NCBI GenBank assembly: GCA_033002965.1
Contig: JAURVB010013816.1
Location: forward strand, 53,813 to 117,812
Length of the DNA stretch: 64,000 bases
Reading direction: 5' to 3'
Source of the DNA: Piper betle
Taxonomy: Eukaryota > Streptophyta > Magnoliopsida > Piperales > Piperaceae
Part shown: one piece after another, positions 51,891-63,653 of the stretch
How the letters are laid out: each line of letters starts with the position of its first letter
Position numbering within the stretch: the first letter of the stretch is position 1
Program-made: the position numbers and the translations under genes
The notes under the pieces: model-generated
The model's input: only the letters and a program-made list of their open reading frames with translations
The model's database searches: none
Told to the model about the DNA's origin: nothing

Positions 51891-54800
51891 TGTAAAATCC
51901 GCGATTCGAGTCATGGTTTTATATTCAGAACCGATCGGTTTGACCGTTATTTTGAGACTAGTCAGTTTCAGAACACGTGTACTGAGCCGATGCCAGTTGT
52001 GTGTATGAGCTATGAGGGTCATGCATACCTAAATAAATGATGATAACGCCATGAACACTGCAGAACAGAATGAGTTATCAGAATATATGAGAGTATGCCA
52101 GCTATTTTTTTTATTTATATATATGGTTGATTGTAGAATTAGTTTTAGGCCATTTATCGTGTTAGGATGTGTTACGGGCATTTTGGGTGGGTTGATAGTT
52201 TTAGAGTATATCATTATGATGTTTTGGTATTTGTTTGATTTTATGGGATTTTTCCCGATTTTTATGGAATTTTTTTAGGATTTATGGTGACTTAATTAAT
52301 ATTCTTGACTCGAGCCAGAGACGAGTCAAGTTATATTTACAAGTTTGCCACCAACCCTTTTCTTCCTCTCCCACGACCTTTCCTTTCTTCTTCCCCAAAC
52401 CCTAGCTGTGCCACCCTCTGCTTGTCTCGTCACCGCCCGGCCGCCAATTGATGATGCCTAGCCACGCCACGACGTCGCCGTGCTGCCCCGACCAGACCCG
52501 ACCACCATTCGACCTCCAAGACGCCAAACCGCTGGGACTAGCGTTGCGCCCGCGTCATGCTTCCATCACCGATCGTGCCGCCGGCGACCGTCGCCGCCAC
52601 GATCAAGTGGTCGCCTTGACATCTTTGACCAACCCTCAACCCTCCCCGACCGGAGCGGAGCCTATCGCCGCCCAGGCCGGCCGGATCTAGCCACCCACCA
52701 CCGCCGCCTCTGTTTTAGCCATTTTCTAGCGGGCCACCACCTCGGCCAACCATGTCAACGTCGTGGATGTGTCGGGCTCGCCGAGCATGTTCCAATGGTA
52801 CCCAATATGACCACGTTTCGGCCAATAGATCGTCGTCGAAAGCTGCCGGAAAATTACTGAAACCTGCCTGTAACAACCTGGCCCAAAGTGTAACGTAACG
52901 GGCCTAAGTTATTTCTTTAAAATGGGTACCCCGGAAGTTAAAGATCTATAGTCCATTCCCACTAATAAATAGGATCTTCTCCCAGTAGGTATTAGATGTG
53001 GGACTAAGTTGAGGGATTTCACAATCCACCCACCTTAGGAAATTTCATCCCCGAGATGCCTATACTTGGCCCGTTGCTAGCCCCAGCCCACGACCTTTCT
53101 GGCCCGTGATCGGCAGCCTAGCCAACGTTTCTAATCTAGCCCACCATCTAACACGGAACCAGGTCGGCTTTGATACCACCTGTAACGACCCAGCCCAAAG
53201 TGCAACGTAATGGGCTAAGTCATTTCTTTAAAATAGGTACCCCGAAAGTTAAAGATCTCTAGTCCATTCCCACTTATAAACATGATCTTCACCCAATAGA
53301 TATTAGATGTGAGACTAAGTTGAGGGATCTCGCAATCCACCCACCTTAGGAAATTTTGTCCCCGAAATGCCTATTCTTGGCCCGTTGATAGCCCCAACCC
53401 ACGTCCTTTCTGGCCCGTGACCGGCAGCTAGCCAACATTTCTAGTATTGGTTCGTTGCTAACCCCAACCCATGACCTTTTTGGCCCGTAACCGGCAGCCT
53501 AGCCAACGTCCCTAGTTCAGCCGTTGTTAGCCCTAGCCCACGACCTTTCGGCCCATGACCGGCAGCCTAGCCAACGTTTCTAATCCAGCCCACCATCTAA
53601 CACGGAACCAGGTCGGCTCTGATACCATTTGTAAATGGGCTAAGTCATTTCTTTAAAATGGGTACCCAGAAGTTCAAAGATCTATAGTCCATTCCCACTT
53701 ATAAACAGGATCTTCTCCCAGTAGGTATTAGATGTGGGACTAAGTTGAGGGATCTCACTAATCCACCCACCTTAGGAAATTTCGTCCCGAAATTCCTATG
53801 CATGGCCCGTTGCTAGCCCCAGCCACACGACCTTTCTGGCCGATGACGGCAGCATAGCTGACGTCCCTAGTCCAGCCATTGCTAGCCCCAGCCCACGACC
53901 TTTCGGCCTGTGACCGGCGAGCCTAGCTAATATTTCTAATCCAGCCCACCATCTAACACGGAACCAGGTCGGCTCTGATAGCCATTTGTAACGACCCGGT
54001 TCAAAGTGCAACTGTGATGGGCCAAGTCATTTCTTTAAAATGGGTACCCCGAAAGTTAAAGATCTATAGTCCATTCCCACTTATAAACAGGATCTTCTCC
54101 CAGTAGGTATTCGCCGGATCTTCTGAGGAGTTCATCCAGTGAACCTGATCGAACTTCGGACGCCGATGAGCGCCGAATTCGAGACTCCGAGACACGCAAC
54201 GAAACCCTAGTCGTCGCCAATTGTCAGATGACGTGAGGTATAATTACCTCTGATTTAATTATTTAAAATTGATGATGATTGTTAGCATAGCATGGTAGAA
54301 TTAAGTAGTTGTCATGATGAATGCCAGACTATGAATGAAGTAAAGATGTGCATGATGTGATTAACAAATAATGAAGGTTAAGTGATCTAATGAAGTAAAG
54401 TAAATTTGAGCATGATAATCGAGTACAACGTAACTTAGAAATATAATAAAATTTGTGTTAATAGGATAAGTTAGAATTACTTTCACATTTATAATTGTTG
54501 ATTGTTATGGTTGATGTTGTATTGTGAGTGTGTTTGATCATGATGAGTTTGATTCATCATTTAGTTAGTGGGCGTTAGTATTTAGTTTTGATGTGTAGGT
54601 ATGGAGTAGGAGCTCGCTGCCTAGGCGCGATGACACGCTTGGAGCTTCTACCAGGTCCGTTTAGGACTCGACTCTATTTTTACTCTCTTCTATTGTATGT
54701 TTGATTTTATTATGCTGCAGGGACGGGTTAAGTGGCATTTTATCGGATCCCACTTAACTCAGGCCATTTAGCCGAACAGATTTCCGGATTAATAACCCCT

Positions 54801-56090
54801 CGAGGATGAGATCCCCGAGGATGATTTCGAAAACAAGATCCACCACAAGTTGCCTTCAGGCCTATTATATAAATCCCTACCCAGCCCTATATATATGTAG
54901 TTTTCACATTTTCAGTGAGACGAGAGATGGAGAAACCGACTGCACGTACCATGAGCGGATGCTGTGACAGTCAAAGCGGGCTCTGGATTAGTGCCAGCGG
55001 ACTGTTCCATTCCCGAGGGATCCTGACAACTCCGCGTTTGAGTTCCTCATACCCGGAGAACGTGGAGGTTTACGGGTACTGTTTAGTACAACGCATGTCC
55101 AAACTTGTGGTTCAAAGGGTACTAAAGGCGACTGCCTGAGAGTACTCGACCTTCGTGCTCAAGGCCAAGAGAAATATGGAGGTAAGGAGAGGGCTTAGGA
55201 TTTGATACTAGAAAATGAAGTAAGAAAATGCCGAGAGCGGCATCAGCAGCAGTAGATCAGTAAGTTCGGGATGCTACCGGGTCTGCAGCCCAGTGGCTCC
55301 TCAGTAGTGCCCTTCAGAGTGTTCACGTGGAGTATATGATGTTTTCTTTCATATGAGAGTTTGCTCTCATAGCCAGCTTGTTATAGTTATTTTATTTTCT
55401 GGACCAGTAACACTTGTTACTGATGTGTTTTTATACTATATGTAGGTAATAATCACGAGTTGGAGGAGCCAGCTTGGACAGAGGAGCACTATTGTCGCTT
55501 GCACACATGTCAGTCGATTGAGTGGTTATATTTTGTTTATGATGCTATTATATTGTGAATGAAGTGAAATGCTAAGACATGGTATGATATGATTGAATGT
55601 TATGAGATGATGATAAGATATGATGATGTGACATGATTGAATGCTAAGACACGATGACAGAATGTGAAACATGAATAGATTGCGCAGCAGGAGCGTGGTG
55701 GGTTGAGACCCAAGCTTTAGAGCGAGTAAACAATATATCAGATTGTGTGAATGAAGTTACGTGATATATAGATACATGTTTGCATATATGTTTATATATA
55801 GTATTTTGACAGGGTGACCCTAATTGCACTTTTAGGGGAAATTCTGTCCGTTTTATTTCGAAATTTTCATCGATTTTGATCGTAATTGTGATGGTGTAAT
55901 TTAGTTTGCATGTCATCCATGTAGTATCATGTTAGGATTCTGTGCATTCATCTATGCATAACGAGTAATATCTTCATCTTAAGACGCCGAGATTAGATCT
56001 GCGCAAGTTGGGTTCGGGTTAGCTGACCTAACCAGGGCCTGTAACATGTCAGTTCAGTTCTCGAGCATGGACCGGATTTGGGGTGTTATA
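51891..56090 (+). mobile_element. Giant solo LTR (4.2 kb with nested TRIM array) inside the FAR1-like gene
   Basis: Starts TGTAAAATCCGCGATTCGAG and ends GGATTTGGGGTGTTATA (the final CA has become TA). It is flanked by GAAGG at 51886-51890 and 56091-56095, a perfect 5-bp target duplication. Removing it with one GAAGG rejoins the FAR1-like reading frame. About 1.24 kb of it (52869-54111) is a later nested insertion, leaving an LTR of about 2.96 kb. It is related to copies 1-3 in this window: compare CATGCTTGGAGCTTGGACC at 15388 with CACGCTTGGAGCTTCTACC at 54634. Likely a Gypsy chromovirus LTR; no internal region remains. Confidence 0.85.
52869..54111 (-). mobile_element. Tandem TRIM retrotransposon array (four LTR units)
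   Basis: Plus-strand LTR copies start TGTAACRACCYRGCCCAAAGT-like at 52869, 53181, about 53630 (internally shortened) and 53987, each about 125-155 bp and ending near TTGAGGGATYTCACA. Next to three of them lies GCTCTGATACCA or a variant (for example 53616-53627), the reverse complement of TGGTATCAGAGC, the initiator-Met tRNA primer binding site. The elements therefore read on the minus strand: LTR, primer site, short non-coding interior, LTR. Interiors contain a roughly 67-bp unit (CCAGCCCACGACCTTTCTGG ... CAGCCTAGCCAACGT) repeated a variable number of times. The last LTR is truncated at 54111. No coding sequence, as expected for TRIMs. Confidence 0.85.
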
Positions 56091-56095
56091 GAAGG

Positions 56096-57885
56096 TCATG
56101 CATTTCGAATAAGGACATAGTCATGCACTCCTTACACCATCAAAAATTCATTTTCTCAGGTCACATAGGCATGTTACAAGTGTGCACTAAAGTTTGATTG
56201 ACACATTTGTAGAGGCTAACATAAAAACTTCTTAACCAATGTCCGTGCTAGAAATTGAAGGAGGTGGAGGCTGAAAATATTCGTTATATAGAGATAGAAA
56301 TTAGAAATGCCTAGACAAAAAATAAAGAATAGATAAAGAAAATTGATGCCCAATTATTAATAGAATATTTCGAGAAAATAAAAAAGATGAATGACTCATT
56401 TTTTATTGCTATGAAGTTGATGATGATGGTAGATTGAAACATTATTTTTGGGCGGATGGAATTCCAAGAAAAAATAATCAGCTTTTCTCAGCTGTGATGA
56501 TTTTTGATACAACATATGATATAAATAAATATACACTTATTTGTGCACCATTCACCGGAGTAAACCATCACAAGCAAACTATTACATTTGGATGTGTTTT
56601 TTGTGTAATAAGAGGACTCAATCTTTTGTGTGACTTCTTGAAACATTTTTGAAATGCATTGATGGAAAGTATCTCAGGGCAATTGTTACTGATCAAGATC
56701 CTGCAATGGATAAAGCAATTAAATTGATATTTCTTGCAACATATCATCATCTTTGCATTTGGCATATCTATAAGAAGGAAACTAAAAAATTAAGTATAAT
56801 TGCTCTACAAAGGGGAGTTTTATGAGTCATTTCATAGTTTAATTTATGATGCAAAAAATAAAGAAGAATTTGAATCACAATGGAGTGAAATAATAAAAGA
56901 CAATTGTTTGGAGGAAAATGAGTAGTTAAAATCTATATATGCAATTCGTCAAGTGTGGGTGCCTGTGTATAGTAAAGGTATATTTTTGGCTGGTATAAGA
57001 AGTTTACAACGAAGTAAATCTCAAAACTCATTTTATTCAAGGTATGTCAACAAAACAAATAGCCTTGTTGAGTTTATACATAGATTTGAGAGAGTTATCA
57101 AAAGACAGAGATTGAATGAGGCAAAAGAATCTTATAAAAACTCATATAAAAGCCTCAAATTGGTCACTTCATTCAAGATGGAATGTAAGATGACAAAAGT
57201 TTATACTCAAAATATTTTTTATAAGTTTCAAGAAGAACTACAATACAGTTTAGTTTGTTGCTCATTTTATAAGAAATTAGATAGGGAGGATGTTGAACAG
57301 TATGATGTAACATGCTGTAGAAATAATAAAGAGTTGGTTGCACGTGTTACTTATATAGGAGTTGACAGTAGAGGCACACGTAGATGTCAACTTTTGGAAA
57401 GTGAAGGTATTCCATATAGGCATTTACTGTATGTACTGAGATTGAATGAGGGTGATATTTTTCCTTAATTTTATGTCGTGACGAGATGGACAATTAAAAT
57501 GGCAAAGGAAGTTGTTTTTGTTGGTGATGGAGTGGAACTTCGTGGTGATTGCAATAAAACTTTATTCTCAAATTGGGGAGAATTGCACTGTATATTCAAT
57601 CGATAGGCCAAAAATGCATATTCATCATCTGAGAAATTTGAACTTGCCAAACAAAAACTATTGGAGGTTGAAAAATTGGTAGAAGATGTGGTAGATGATC
57701 CGCATCATGGAATACAAGTATATCTACCGACACAATCAAAGACAAAAGGAAGTGGTAAAAAGTGGAAGAGTGGTAAAAAACATGCAATGGAACATATGGT
57801 AAAAAATAGGTTATGCCATGGGTGCAACAAACGAGGAGTTGGGCATGATAAGTGCACTTGCCCTGCAATTGTAGCGCATCAGTAA
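56096..57885 (+). pseudogene. FAR1-related / MULE-type transposase-derived gene, 3' part
   Basis: Continues the gene split at 51890. Visible blocks in changing frames: GHSHALLTPSKIHFLRSHR, then SLIDTFVEANIKTSQ-like, the MULE transposase core (FWADG, AVMIFDTTYDINKYTLICAPFTGVNHHKQTITFG, TDQDPAMDKAI, HHLCIWHIYKK), and the SWIM zinc-finger segment CQLLESEGIPYRHLLYVLRL. A basic tail has a CHGCNKRGVGHDKCTCP cysteine motif. Several stops and frameshifts (for example TAA at 56111-56113) show decay; one long open frame, 56953-57468, remains. It could derive from a FAR1-related host gene or a resident FAR1-type MULE. Confidence 0.85.
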
Positions 57886-58404
57886 TGTTGCCTAATACAT
57901 GCCTTATTTTGTTCTTTGTTATATATAATTTATGTGATTATTTTCCATGTTTTATTTATAAATATATAGGCAAAAAACTGTTCCATTTGAAAGTGGAGTC
58001 GTGGAGTCTATTTAGGGGCGTCTATACAGTAATGACAAATCTCAAAGCAGTGATGGAAAACGACTATGATAGCTACGAATTTGAAAGGACTGTATAATCT
58101 TAGTGATTTGTAACTTGTGTCCATGATTTGTAATTTGCTTTAATCAAGCTTGACAGATTTGTAACTTGTAAGTTATTCACCGGCATGATCTTTCATGGTT
58201 TATACTTGTATTCATCATGTGGAAGAAAATTAAATGAGATGGCTCTCATGTGTTTTGGCTCTGATGTGTTTCTAAATTCATCAACATAATTTAAAAGTTA
58301 TCAAAATATATAAGAGTATGTTATTTTTTTTAATATATAGCTGATCACAAAATTAATTTTAAAACAGTTTACTGAGTTAAAACACATTATTTATTAATTT
58401 TGGG
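57886..58404. other. 3' flank of the FAR1-like pseudogene
   Basis: AT-rich. The segment 57972-58097 (SGVVESI-like, DLKAVMENDYDSYEFE) may be the last exon of the FAR1-like gene after an intron. Nothing else seen. Confidence 0.4.
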
Positions 58405-58890
58405 TCAGGATCGAGTTAAGTTTTTACTGACACGAGTTGGAACTGAAACAATTTTTTATTGACTCGAGTATGAACCGAGTTAAGTTTTTACTGACTCAAG
58501 TCAGGACCGAGTTAAGTTTTTATTAACTCGGGTTAAGACCAAGTCAAGTTTTTACTAACTTTAGTAGGGACCAAAATAATTTTTTATTGACTCGAGTCCA
58601 GACCAAGTCATATTTTTACTGACTCGAGTTGGGGCGGAGTCAATTTTTTATTGACCCGAGTAGGGATCGAGTCAAGTTTCTACTGACTCGAGTGAAGACC
58701 GAAATAATTTTTTATTGACTTGAATCAGGATAGAGTTAATGTTTTACTAACTCAAGTTGGGACCGAGTTAATTTTTTACTGACTCGAGTTGAGATTAAGT
58801 CAAATTTTTAATGACTTGAATAGGGACTAAGTCAAGTTTTTACTAACTCGAGTCGGAACTGTATCAAATTTTTAATAACTTGAGTCGGGA
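58405..58890. repeat. 32-bp minisatellite, about 15 copies with alternating subtypes
   Basis: The unit reads approximately GACTCGAGTYGGGACCGAGT followed by MAAGTTTTTACT. About 15 diverged units run head to tail. In the first ten, subtypes ending TTTACT and TTTATT alternate almost regularly, and the variant GAAATAATTTTTTATT recurs every fourth unit (units 2, 6, 10), so the array grew as 64- and 128-bp blocks. It lies between the FAR1-like pseudogene and the ISE2 promoter. Confidence 0.85.
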
Positions 58891-59344
58891 CAGAAACAAC
58901 CAGGTGCCCCTACCCCCTCTCCGCCCCCTGCCCACACCCCGGGCCGGGCGGTGGCGGGTGGGAGGGGCGGCTGGAGGGGAGGGAGCACCCCAGGTGGCAA
59001 CTGGGCAGGGGTCGCCGCCCCTTGCCACGACGACCACCACCCCGCCCCTGCCACCGCTCCTCACTGCCCAGGGGGCTGTGTCGCAGGGGCTGCCATGGCG
59101 GGGGGCCCGTGGTGGCGGGAGATGGCCGGGGGCCACAGCGGCAGGAGATGGCCGGGGGGCGTTGGGGGGAGTGGGGTGGAATTAACAAGAGCTGCTTGCG
59201 CTGCCCGCTAAAACATGGAGTGCATTCAAAGTGGACAACCAATCCACTTGCCCGCTAAAAGATGGAGTGGCAGCAATCGCTCCAACTCGGCAACTTGGGA
59301 GTGCGATAAGATCGGCGGTGCCGCCATCGTGACCATCGTAGACG
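58891..59344. promoter_or_regulatory. GC-rich island and ISE2 upstream region
   Basis: 58900-59180 is G/C-rich low-complexity sequence with no credible gene, recalling the island at 50280-50700. From 59200 a short repeat, GCCCGCTAAAACATGGAGTG and its variant 46 bp later, precedes the ISE2 start codon at 59345. The ISE2 promoter and leader must lie here. Confidence 0.45.
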
Positions 59345-62300
59345 ATGGCGCCACCCTCCGACGCCATCTCCACCACCATCTTCTATCCCTCCCTCCCTTC
59401 TCGCCCCCATTTCCAGCCAAGGCCCACCCTCCCCTCCCCGCTCCTCCTCGCCCCCGCCCTCTCCCCCAACCCACACCTCCGCATTCTCCGCGCGGGCCGC
59501 CGGTCTCCGGTCTCCCGGAACCCCACTCCCTCCGAGCTCTTCGACTCCTCCGAGCAGGAGAAGTTGTCCGAGGACGATGAGGACGACGAGGACGACGACG
59601 AGGCGGCGGAGGAGTACGGCGAGTTTGTTTCCGTGGAGTCCGACGAGGACGGGGATGGGGAGGTTTCCGATGGCGTCGGCGTTGCCGCTGATCGGCCATT
59701 GTCGTCGAGGGTGGAGATGCGGGAGAGGGTGGATAGGTTGAAGTCGCATGTGAGGGAGTTCGGGGAGGGGATTATCGACATTGACGAGCTAGTGGATTTG
59801 TACGACTTCCCTATCGATCGATTCCAGGTCGGGTTGGTTTGTTCCTTGTTTGATTTTCGGCATTCTGTTCTCTAATGGCGCCATGAATTTGGTGCATTTT
59901 GAGGGTTTGAGCGTGCAAATCGGGCATGAATTGCTCATTGCTGGAACTAGATTGTCTTATTCGTTGTTGATTTGGTGCATTTTGATATCTAATGGCGCCT
60001 GCTTTGTTCATTTTTTGAGGGTTTGAGCAAATAAATTGAGCATGGATTGTTGATTTCGGAACTAGACTGTCTTATCCCTGGTTGATTTGGTGCATTTTGG
60101 ATGCATTTGGTAACCTCTCTTGTGGTGAGGGTTTGAGCGTAAAATTCGGACATGGATTGTTCGTGTAATTCAATTGATGCGAATGGAGAGTCCTTTTTGC
60201 TATCTTGAATGTGGTTTATGGTTGATGTTGATTCCTTTTGTGCAGAGAGATGCAATCAAAGCATTCCTGAGAGGGGCGTCGGTTGTTGTTTCGGCACCAA
60301 CTAGCAGTGGGAAGACTTTGATAGCGGAAGCGGCTGCAGCAGCCACATTGGCGAAAGGAAGGCGTCTTCTCTACACCACTCCTTTGAAGGCTTTGTCCAA
60401 TCAGAAATATCGGGACTTCTGGTTGCTGCTTTGAATTTTTTTTTAATTTCTTTTATGCAATGTTTGTTTGAGATTTTAGGGGTTATGGCTTCTAAGTTGA
60501 GATTAGATTATAGTTTGCAGCTTTGTTATTCTTATTTGCATTATGTTTGAAATTTTGTGTGGAATGTGATGCCTATATTTGTTTCTTGACTTGTTCTGTT
60601 CTTGGTATGGAATCCTATGTAACGCCTGCCTTTGTGTTGTTCATCAGTACAACTTTTGGGGAAAACAATGTTGGGCTATTGACAGGGGATGCAGCAGTTA
60701 ACAAGGATGCTCAAATATTGATTATGACAACAGAAATTTTGAGGAACATGCTCTATCAAAGGTTGAATTTGCATCTTATGTTTTTTGGTTCTTAGTGGGA
60801 TCTGCAATCACATTTATCAAATCTATCAAGTGTTGTCAAACATTTTGCTTTGACTAAGATTGCTATGATTTTTTGCATTAACTATGTTTGCTACGATTTT
60901 ATAGTTCATTATGCCTCATTTGATGTGCGTGTTAGACTTTACTTCGTTTGGGCAATATCTTTAATATTAGCATGCCTTTTAGTGTACTGGTTAAAAAGTG
61001 ACAGAAATTTAACCATGTCTTCTTCTGTGAAGGTTGCCTGGGTTTTTCTCCCATAACCTTCCTAGGTTTTGGGTGTGCACGTGTATAAAAGAACCATTTT
61101 GATCATTATGTGGATATGATTAATTAACTCCATCTCAGTGCGCATGGCAACTATAAATGAGTTAACATCTTCACAATCAAAGCAAAATGTCGGACTTGGA
61201 CTCCAAATTTGATGCATTTTTTTAATAGAACCAATCAAGTTGATAGATCTTGTGGATTCTCTTGGAATTTGTGAAGTGAAAAAGTGTCTATTGAAAATTC
61301 AGTTGGATTCAGTTTGTTTTCTTTCTTATCAGGGCCATAAAAATAGGATTCTTATGTTACTAATCTCTGACTTCCATGCAGTGTTGGAATGATATCCTCT
61401 GGAAGCAGACTTTTACATGTTGATGCCATAGTATTGGATGAAGTGCATTATTTAAGTGACATATCACGAGGCACTGTTTGGGAGGAGATAGTAAGTAAAA
61501 GATTTGTTTGATATTTTTTGACACTTATGTTACCACAATCTCCTTATTTTAAAAAAGATTTTCAGGTAATTTATTGTCCCAAAGAAGTACAACTCATATG
61601 TCTTTCAGCAACAGTAGCAAATCCCGATGAGTTGGCTGGTTGGATTGGTCAGGTGACTTTGTGACTGGTTAATTCATTGATTTTCATAATTTAACTTACT
61701 TCTTAGTTTCTTTGTTCTATTTAGTGATTGCATAAGTCATAGCCTTATGCAAAATGAAGTTTGGATTGGATGTGTTTATAACCTATTCATATGCATCACG
61801 TTCACAACACTGAACTTACGTTTGCCCATGGTAGTGTTGAATTCATGATAGCTTTGTAGATTGGTAATTATTTATGGTGTGATCACTGATTCATTGTCAT
61901 ATGTTTTCCCTATGTTGTTAATGATAATTACATTTTTTTCAAAAAAATTTACAATGTATTGCAACCAGATTCATGGTGAAACAGACTTGGTAACGTCCAC
62001 AAAGCGGCCTGTTCCATTAACTTGGCATTTCTCTATGAAGAATGGTTTATTGCCTCTCTTTGATGAAAAAGAAAAGGCTATGAACAGGTTTACTCTTTTG
62101 GAATTATTCTTGAAAAGATAGACCATTTGTTCAATGCTTGGGAGTTGTCAAAGTGATGAAAACATATGTTCCATTTTTTTTCAGGCAATTATTTGTTGTT
62201 TTTTTCCTTGTGAGCTTTGGTGATTCTTAGAGAGGCTAAATAGGATTCCTTTCTTGTGTTTCAATGTTTGTGTAGAGTTGTTTACTATTGCCCTTGTAGC

Positions 62301-63653
62301 GTTGCTACTATCTTAGTGTCAATTTTGTTGGGAGAGAATTCTTTCCTTTAAATCTTATGCCACGACCCTTAATTCATCTAGCTTTCTGATGCAGGAAGCT
62401 GTCACTCAATTATTTGCAACTTTCAGCTTGGGGAAGCAAACCCCACTTTTATGAAGATGGGTCAAGAAGGAGAAATTCTAGAAGGATTGAAATGCAACGT
62501 AATCGTGGTGATTTTTCAAGCATTCAATCGCTCTTGACCAAAAGTGATATGAACTCAATCCGTCGTGCACAAGTAATATTCATTGATAGTTTACATTAAT
62601 AGATACTTCATACTTTACCCCGTTGTTTGTAACATTTAATATCAGGCTTGCCTTCGATAGTTAATTAGTTATTTATGCGGACAATCCTTTATGTAATGAT
62701 GTCCTAGATGTTGTCTTTGATGGTGCAGTTTCCTGAAGTCATATGTTGTATGCTTGAAATACAACTTATCATTCAAACGGTCATTCTTTGTTGTTTTGGT
62801 GAACAGAAAAAAATGAAAATAGTTTCCTTGGGTTTAGTTAAGGCATGTACTATGGATGAACACGAAAGTCTAAAAAATCTTCTCATTGATCAATTATTTG
62901 ACTGCTATGTTTTACTCTCTTTTACTCGATATGTACATGTCAAATGTTCTTGTTGTGTTCGTTGTGTAGGTGCGGTTAAACTATTCTGGGTTCAACTGAG
63001 TTTACTGCTAAATGAATTTGTAGTTTATCGAGAACAATTTTTTCTTTGTTCAGGTTCCTCAAATCAAAGACACATTATGGCATCTTCAGAAAAGGGATAT
63101 GTTACCAACAATTTGGTTCATTTTCAGCCGAAAAGGGTGTGATGCAGCAGTTGATTATCTTGATGACTACAAGCTTTTAAACGATGTTGAGATGGCAGAA
63201 GTAGAGTTGTCATTGCGGAAGTTTAAAACACAGTACCCTGATGCTGTTCGCAGGACTGCTGTTAAGGGCCTTCGGCAAGGAATAGCTGCACACCATGCCG
63301 GTTGCCTACCTCTGTGGAAGTCTTTTATTGAAAGTTTATTTCAGCAAGGCCTACTCAAAGTCATCTTTGCTACGGAGACACTAGCTGCTGGGATTAACAT
63401 GCCAGCTAGGACAGCCGTTATATCATCTCTGAGCAAAAGGACAGAAACTGGACGTACCCTTTTAAGTTCAAATGAACTTCTTCAGATGGCTGGGCGGGCC
63501 GGACGCAGAGGAATTGATGAGCGAGGTCATGCTGTGCTTATTCAAACTCCTTATGAAGGAGCTGAAGAATGTTGCAAACTGCTGTTTGCAGGTCTTGAGC
63601 CTCTTGTTTCACAGTTTACTGCTTCCTATGGGATGGTGCTTAATCTTCTTGCG
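59345..63653 (+). CDS. ISE2: DExH-box RNA helicase ISE2 / DExH15, plastid; N-terminal 622 residues, gene continues beyond the window
   Basis: Ski2-like helicase required for plastid RNA processing and plasmodesmata control in plants. Eight exons: 59345-59827, 60246-60421, 60648-60761, 61382-61490, 61566-61652, 61969-62087, 62395-62572, 63054-63653. Together 1866 nt in one frame, all GT-AG. The Ser/Pro-rich N-terminus (residues 1-60) looks like a chloroplast transit peptide, followed by an acidic stretch. Helicase motifs: SAPTSSGKT (Lys about 184, motif I), TTPLKALSNQKY (Ia), LLTGD, then MTTEILRNMLYQ, LDEVHYL (motif II, residues 276-282) and SAT (308-310). IWFIFSRKGCD, then ATETLAAGINMPART and QMAGRAGRRG (about 566-575) form domain 2. 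A Cys replaces the usual Arg at the exon 2/3 junction. The C-terminal rRNA-processing arch and DSHCT domains lie past position 64000. Intron 1 carries a tandem repeat. Confidence 0.95.
59889..60170. repeat. About 112-bp tandem repeat in ISE2 intron 1
   Basis: TTGGTGCATTTTG and GAGGGTTTGAGC recur; the latter at about 59901, 60017 and 60126 (spacings 116 and 109). Each unit also has a CATGRATTG and GGAACTAGA-type segment. Almost three diverged copies fill most of the 418-bp intron. Confidence 0.8.

Noticed and set aside
52051..52278. 75-codon hydrophobic open frame
   Set aside because: Lies inside the 51891 LTR; hydrophobicity follows from T-rich sequence.
58864..59258. Long overlapping open frames upstream of ISE2
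   Set aside because: GC-rich low-complexity sequence without conserved residues.
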